A DNA stretch of 64,000 bases from RGIG1995 sp045652425 (GTDB lineage Bacteria; Bacillota; Clostridia; Oscillospirales; CAG-272), in NCBI GenBank assembly GCA_045652425.1, contig JAZRUG010000013.1:44913-108912 (forward strand), read 5' to 3'. Both the position numbers and the translations under genes were made by a program. This document shows, in pieces, positions 59,655-64,000 of the stretch. Every line of letters begins with the position of its first letter. The stretch's first letter is position 1. The notes under the pieces are model-generated. The model was not told the DNA's origin and did not search any database. It was given only the letters and a program-made list of their open reading frames with translations.

Positions 59655-61919
59655 TTACTCAATCGGAATATAAAAAACAGTATTTATAGGACGCACCTGC
59701 CCCGCGCAGCTTCCCGAGGAAGTAGACGGAAAGCTAAGCTCAAGAAAACTCCCGTCATTTACCATACCGAGCATAGCAGAACCTCCACCGTCGCAGTTCA
59801 TAAGATATTGAATATCCGGGAAAAGCTGTCTTGCTATATTAATCATTTCGGCATAGTCAGCGCCCGTAGAACGCCAGGTTCTGCCCGAATAAACCAAAAT
59901 AATTAAACTACCGTCTTTTGTACACCCAATAGCCGTACGCGGATGCTTAACAAGACTGTGAAGATTGGATTCTTGAGTTTGCCTTGACAAAGGATTTGTC
60001 CACCCCTCTTCATCAAACCACTTTTCCATATTATCGCCGTCGCAAAGCCCGACACCGTCTCGTATTAACGTAAGTCCGCCGCCGTATGACCAACGAACAT
60101 TTTCCCATTCACTGTCTTCAATACCGTCGGGCGAATTGAGCTTAACCTCTAAAGTTAATCCCGATACGTCATAGTAACCATTATCAAGAGGAGCGCACTT
60201 TTCGAGCAAAGGAATAGCCATTTCTTCTGTAAGCGACAATACCACACCAACACTGGGTAACAATACGTCTCCCTTTCTGATACAAGTTACCTTGTCGCGC
60301 AAAATAACTATATTAATTCTTCCCTCGCCTACCGCGATTCGATAGGTGTTTCTGTCTGCATCACGGTCTTTAGCCGCATACGAGGGCGCATATACCCTAA
60401 CGCCAGAGGTGTCGGAGTTTACGTCTTTCTTTTCCCAGCAGTAGCTTATACCCGAAATACAAATACTGCCTCCGCCTAATTTGTGATTAAAAAACAGAAA
60501 ACGTCCGTCATTCTTTTTGGCAATACAAGCCTTTGAAAACAGAGGAAAAGTCTCTGTTTCGCCAACGCGCATATAATCAAGATGTCCCGATGCCGCATCG
60601 GCCTGCTCCAATGGGCGCTCTCCGCGCAATTCGTTATATAATACCCCTAATTTCGGAGTCATAAAGAACAAGAAATTTGAAACGATTCCCGTTCCCGAAA
60701 TTCCAAGCTTTTCAAAGGTCTGCCTCGGCGTTTTGCCTTTTTCACAACTGATAACCTCGGCGTTTTCAGCCTGCTTTATTTTTACCGCCTGAACTAATAT
60801 TCCCTTTTGATTCTGTACGGAATCATAGCAAATAGCTTTTTGCTCTAAATTCTCGTCAAAATAGGCAGACTTATATTCCGCATTTTTAAAGCTGCTTAAA
60901 TATTTATGCAGTTCTCCGTCAAGCTGTTTATCAAAATCAGAAAGACTTTCAGCCTCAATATCAAGTGACAGACTGCTCGTTTTTCCGCTATATACGTTTA
61001 TAAAATACTGCGGATATTGGCTGTATAATTCATTTAAGGTCAAGTCATAGATTTTGTCCCCACAATCCTTCCACAGATTATAAAGAACGCTATAGTTAAG
61101 ACGTGTTTTTTGTGTCAATGGAACGTTGAGGGTTATATCAAAGTCTTTTGGCACGTATACAACGCAGCCTTCTCCACTCCATAAGCCCGTTACCGCTTGG
61201 GCAAGATATCCAACGGGATTAGCGTGAACGACAGAATCCACCAAAAGCCCACGGCAAGACGTAAGCCCCTCTTCACCGTAAACCAACAGACAAGCCTCGT
61301 CGCAGTCTATAAATGACTGCAAACGTTCATCATAGGCAACACCGCGCTCGTCTAAATTCAAAACGTTTACATTTTTGGGAAGCAAATCAACCAAAGCCGC
61401 ATCGCACAGCACCCATTTTTCTTTATCTTCTGCAAATTTTATATCATTCAGCATAAGACTATACATTTCTGCCTGTGTAAACGCAAAAATGACAGCCTTG
61501 CATTTCTTTAGTAAACTGTATTTTTTATCGCTTTGGTCGATACCGTCGGGCGTAAAATTATACGTATTCTCTGCAAACTTTACAAGATAATCGCCTACAG
61601 CTTTTCCAAGCGCAGACTTGCGTATATTTGCAATATGATTATAAAGCTTTTCGGAAGAATAACCGTCAAATCTGTCAAAGTGGTAAATATCATCTTTCAA
61701 TGTCTGCAAATATGTGTCATACTGAAGTTTAGTAATCAGTCCCTCGCCAAGCATTTTATCCGCCATACCGTCAACAATTCGGGTAACCGTACTGTCTTTT
61801 CTTGAAACTGAAATAGACACCTCGCGAATCTTGCAATAGCCGTAAAGTACATCACTGCGAATATCAGCGCGCTTGTAACCGCCGGAACGATTATTATTTG
61901 TCAATTTAAGATATGACAT
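59655..61919 (-). CDS. Large protein with C-terminal phosphodiester glycosidase (NAGPA/DUF2233) domain
   Basis: A 754-residue protein. The last 200 residues match the phosphodiester glycosidase domain of NAGPA and DUF2233 proteins: YAEMINIARQLFPDIQYLMN then CDGGGSAML with D710, and the closing RPINTVFYI. The long N-terminal part is not recognised; it includes a segment with RNTYRIAVGEGRINIVIL. No signal peptide is visible although such enzymes usually act outside the cell. ATG 61919 is chosen because AAGGTGG lies eight bases upstream. It would cleave sugar-1-phosphodiesters, which fits a glycan-use locus. Confidence 0.75.
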   Translation of the reverse strand: MSYLKLTNNNRSGGYKRADIRSDVLYGYCKIREVSISVSRKDSTVTRIVDGMADKMLGEGLITKLQYDTYLQTLKDDIYHFDRFDGYSSEKLYNHIANIRKSALGKAVGDYLVKFAENTYNFTPDGIDQSDKKYSLLKKCKAVIFAFTQAEMYSLMLNDIKFAEDKEKWVLCDAALVDLLPKNVNVLNLDERGVAYDERLQSFIDCDEACLLVYGEEGLTSCRGLLVDSVVHANPVGYLAQAVTGLWSGEGCVVYVPKDFDITLNVPLTQKTRLNYSVLYNLWKDCGDKIYDLTLNELYSQYPQYFINVYSGKTSSLSLDIEAESLSDFDKQLDGELHKYLSSFKNAEYKSAYFDENLEQKAICYDSVQNQKGILVQAVKIKQAENAEVISCEKGKTPRQTFEKLGISGTGIVSNFLFFMTPKLGVLYNELRGERPLEQADAASGHLDYMRVGETETFPLFSKACIAKKNDGRFLFFNHKLGGGSICISGISYCWEKKDVNSDTSGVRVYAPSYAAKDRDADRNTYRIAVGEGRINIVILRDKVTCIRKGDVLLPSVGVVLSLTEEMAIPLLEKCAPLDNGYYDVSGLTLEVKLNSPDGIEDSEWENVRWSYGGGLTLIRDGVGLCDGDNMEKWFDEEGWTNPLSRQTQESNLHSLVKHPRTAIGCTKDGSLIILVYSGRTWRSTGADYAEMINIARQLFPDIQYLMNCDGGGSAMLGMVNDGSFLELSFPSTSSGSCAGQVRPINTVFYIPIE

Positions 61920-62083
61920 CAAAAAAACCACCTTTAAAGCAATAAAAATACTATAAGCAGATTATAACACAATTGTTTATATTTTTCAATCAATAATAAA
62001 AGTTAATTTATAAACACATTACCAACAAGGCAACACCACGCGCAAAAACGCAAGATATTTAAAATTTACGGCAAAATATTTAA

Positions 62084-62112
62084 TTTACAATCGAAAATAG
62101 TGTTGATATAAT
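62084..62112 (+). promoter_or_regulatory. Promoter of the GH13 gene with overlapping palindrome
   Basis: TTTACA at 62084-62089 and TATAAT at 62107-62112, 17 bases apart. TTGAT at 62103-62107 and ATCAA at 62116-62120 form an inverted repeat around the -10 box, a candidate operator. Confidence 0.6.
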
Positions 62113-62142
62113 TAAATCAACTAACAAAAAGGAGAATTTATT

Positions 62143-63819
62143 ATGTCAAACAAATGGTGGAAAAAAGCCGTAGTTTACGAAATATACTGTAAAAGCTTCT
62201 GTGATTCCGACGGCGACGGAATAGGCGATTTAAGAGGCGTAATGTCAAAGCTGCCTACACTCAAAGAATTAGGTGTTAACTGTATATGGTTCACGCCGAT
62301 ATATACATCCCCCCAGGTCGATAACGGTTATGACGTAGCCGACTACAGAAATATTGATCCCGCATACGGAACAATCGATGATTTTAAAGAGCTTCTCGAT
62401 ATGGCTCACGGCATGGGAATAAAAATTATTATGGACGTGGTTATAAACCATTCTTCAGATGAATGCGAATGGTTCCGCGAATCCAGAAAATCAAAAGATA
62501 ACCCATACAGAGATTACTATATTTGGAAACCTGCAAAAGACGGAAAAGAACCTAACAACTGGGGCAGTTATTTCAGAGAAGAAAACGGCTCCGCTTGGAA
62601 ATATGATGAAACAACCGGCGAGTATTATTTCCACCAATATGCGATTAAAATGCCAGATTTAAACTGGGATTGCAAGGAAATGCGCCGAGAGATTTACGAT
62701 ATGCTCAATTGGTGGATAGACCTTGGCGTTGACGGCTTCAGACTGGACGTGTACACAAGATTTAAGAAAACAGAAGGCTTCCCTGATACAACCAAAGAAC
62801 CCGGTCCTCTTGACAGAAACGGTTTCGTAGTAGATGCCAATATGTGTACAAACGTTGAGGGTATCCACGAAATAATCCACGATCTCAACAAAGAAGTATT
62901 TGGTAAACGAGGGGTTATGACTGTAGGCGAAGGCGCCGGCGTAACGTATGAAAATGCCCTTGATTACGTTCATCCCGACCGCGAAGAAATTGATATGGTT
63001 TATCATTTCCAGTTATCTCACCGTTCAAAACTGTCGTTGAGCGCCGAACACTTTATAAACACACAAGAAAAGTGGGCTGAAGTAATAAAGAAAGGCGGCT
63101 GGGCTGTTCAATATCTCTCTAACCACGACAGCGCAAGACAGGTTTCATGTTACGGCGATGCAGAAAACTACAGAGAAGAATCCGCAATGCTTCTTGGTAC
63201 TTTGATGCATACCACCCCCGGTACTCCATTTGTTTATCAGGGCGAAGAAATTGGTATGACAAACGTTGTGTTTGACACAATTGACGACTATAACTGCTGC
63301 TACACCAAAGGCGACTATCATTCGATGACACAAAAGGGCGCAACTCCCGAAGAAGCTATAAAAGCATTGGCGCCGAGAAGCCGCGATAATGCAAGAACAC
63401 CGTATCAGTGGAACGAAAGCCAAAATGCAGGTTTTACAACAGGAAAGCCTTGGCTTAAAGTAAATCCCAAATATACCGAAATCAACTTGGAAAAGGATAA
63501 AAAATCCGAGAAATCAGTATTTAATTACTACAAGAAATTAATTTCTTTAAGAAACGAACACCCCGCTATCGTGGAGGGCAACCTTGAGTTTTACACGTGT
63601 GCCGATTCTGATATGATAATTTACACGAGAAAATGCGAAAAGGAAACGCTTTTGATAGTTGCAAACCTCAGCAGTAAATCTGTAAATATAGAAATCCCCG
63701 AAGAACTTAAAAACAATAAGTTCGAAAGACTCTTAACGAATTACCCAAATTTGTCTCCGTCGATTAAGGACAGAAGCGAATGGTCTCCTTGGGAATGTGA
63801 AGTCTATATTCAAAAGTAA
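62143..63819 (+). CDS. GH13 oligo-1,6-glucosidase / alpha-glucosidase
   Basis: A 558-residue GH13 (subfamily 31-like) enzyme. VVYEIYCKSFCDSDGDGIGDL is the family N-terminus with the calcium-loop residues; the nucleophile is D202 (GFRLDV), the acid/base E263 (VGEG) and the transition-state aspartate D329 (SNHD). Valine 203 after the nucleophile is the residue usually found in alpha-1,6-specific members. It cleaves isomalto-oligosaccharides or related glucosides in the cytosol. AAAAGGAG precedes the ATG. Confidence 0.92.
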   Translation: MSNKWWKKAVVYEIYCKSFCDSDGDGIGDLRGVMSKLPTLKELGVNCIWFTPIYTSPQVDNGYDVADYRNIDPAYGTIDDFKELLDMAHGMGIKIIMDVVINHSSDECEWFRESRKSKDNPYRDYYIWKPAKDGKEPNNWGSYFREENGSAWKYDETTGEYYFHQYAIKMPDLNWDCKEMRREIYDMLNWWIDLGVDGFRLDVYTRFKKTEGFPDTTKEPGPLDRNGFVVDANMCTNVEGIHEIIHDLNKEVFGKRGVMTVGEGAGVTYENALDYVHPDREEIDMVYHFQLSHRSKLSLSAEHFINTQEKWAEVIKKGGWAVQYLSNHDSARQVSCYGDAENYREESAMLLGTLMHTTPGTPFVYQGEEIGMTNVVFDTIDDYNCCYTKGDYHSMTQKGATPEEAIKALAPRSRDNARTPYQWNESQNAGFTTGKPWLKVNPKYTEINLEKDKKSEKSVFNYYKKLISLRNEHPAIVEGNLEFYTCADSDMIIYTRKCEKETLLIVANLSSKSVNIEIPEELKNNKFERLLTNYPNLSPSIKDRSEWSPWECEVYIQK

Positions 63820-63898
63820 TATTTTTAGTTAAAGACAATAAAAAATGGGCTAAGTCATCTGCACAAGTCCAGTAAAAACGTACAGTAGAAAAAAGGGA

Positions 63899-63935
63899 CC
63901 TCCTATGGTAGAATAGAGATAACTACCATAGGAGG
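63899..63935 (+). promoter_or_regulatory. Hairpin that hides the transposase ribosome site
   Basis: CCTCCTATGGTAG at 63899-63911 pairs perfectly over 13 bases with CTACCATAGGAGG at 63923-63935. The right arm contains the AGGAGG ribosome site eight bases before the ATG. Transcripts entering from outside would fold this stem and block translation, a known way for insertion sequences to limit read-through activation. Confidence 0.7.
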
Positions 63936-63942
63936 AATTTTT

Positions 63943-64000
63943 ATGCCCAGAGAATACAGACATATAAAACAATATGAAAACGAGATATTGCAATTAAAAA
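63943..64000 (+). CDS. Transposase (OrfA-like) N-terminus, partial
   Basis: ATG 63943 starts MPREYRHIKQYENEILQLK and runs off the window. The sequence resembles the N-terminus of IS3-type OrfA proteins. Only 19 residues are visible, so this rests mostly on the IS-like context. Confidence 0.5.
   Translation, partial: MPREYRHIKQYENEILQLK

Larger units (their letters stand above)
63846..64000 (+). mobile_element. Left end of an insertion sequence (IS3-like), cut by the window edge
   Basis: TGGGCTAAGTCATCTGCACA at 63846 looks like an IS left terminal repeat (TG start). About 100 bases later a transposase frame opens with an AGGAGG site. The other end lies outside the window, so family and boundaries cannot be confirmed. 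Confidence 0.55.

Overview
The window is AT-rich, densely coded Gram-positive DNA with consistent AGGAGG-type ribosome binding sites and TTGACA/TATAAT promoters. Mini-RNase III (MrnC), a SpoIIQ-like LytM protein, a DUF6514-like protein, a GGGtGRT protein, a NADP-type secondary alcohol dehydrogenase and many glycan-use genes point to an anaerobic, probably gut-dwelling member of the Clostridia (Oscillospiraceae or a neighbouring family). This is inference from gene content; there is no rRNA in the window.

Layout. 1-5.5 kb: the 3' end of a DUF89-type gene, a LysR regulator, and a MarR / heterodimeric ABC exporter operon with a clear operator. 5.7-13.6 kb: an accessory block with a Fic protein, two similar membrane proteins of unknown function, and a type III restriction-modification operon that carries a small membrane-anchored coiled-coil gene between mod and res. 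13.6-20.3 kb: housekeeping genes (LytM peptidase, tcdA, DUF6514, ROK kinase, mscL, mrnC, FkbM methyltransferase, TepA/ClpP-like protease). 20.4-22.8 kb: a PduL / Fe-S scaffold-like / GGGtGRT operon with codon use typical of strong expression. 22.8-29.3 kb: a rearranged, repeat-rich segment with a decayed gene, two SHOCT-tailed membrane proteins, a candidate 6S RNA, a broken copy of the 3' end of the GGGtGRT gene, sugar-metabolism genes, and a RAYT-type Y1 transposase closely bracketed by two of five copies of a hairpin repeat.

29.3-36.2 kb holds alcohol dehydrogenase, MBL-fold, SDR, DUF4886, leucine-type amino-acid dehydrogenase and M20 peptidase genes. 36.4-41.3 kb is uvrBA. 41.4-51 kb has a LarA-like protein, an AraC regulator divergent from a GH2 enzyme, a phosphoribosyltransferase, a cca / PHP phosphatase / glycerate kinase operon and a D,D-carboxypeptidase lipoprotein. 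51-63.8 kb is a carbohydrate locus: FAD oxidoreductase, GH2 enzyme with a GPH sugar symporter, an NlpC/P60-like protein, two TIM-barrel sugar isomerases, a phosphodiester-glycosidase-domain protein and a GH13 oligo-1,6-glucosidase. The window ends in the first part of an insertion sequence.

The most unusual layer is the intergenic DNA. Several families of palindromic repeats sit at gene ends. The commonest is a two-hairpin module that directly follows stop codons, always in the same direction as the gene, and in one case supplies the last eight codons and the stop of a dehydrogenase. A second family of about 42 bp hairpins is confined to 6.4 kb around the RAYT gene. Together they suggest a REP/RAYT-like system whose repeats double as transcription terminators.
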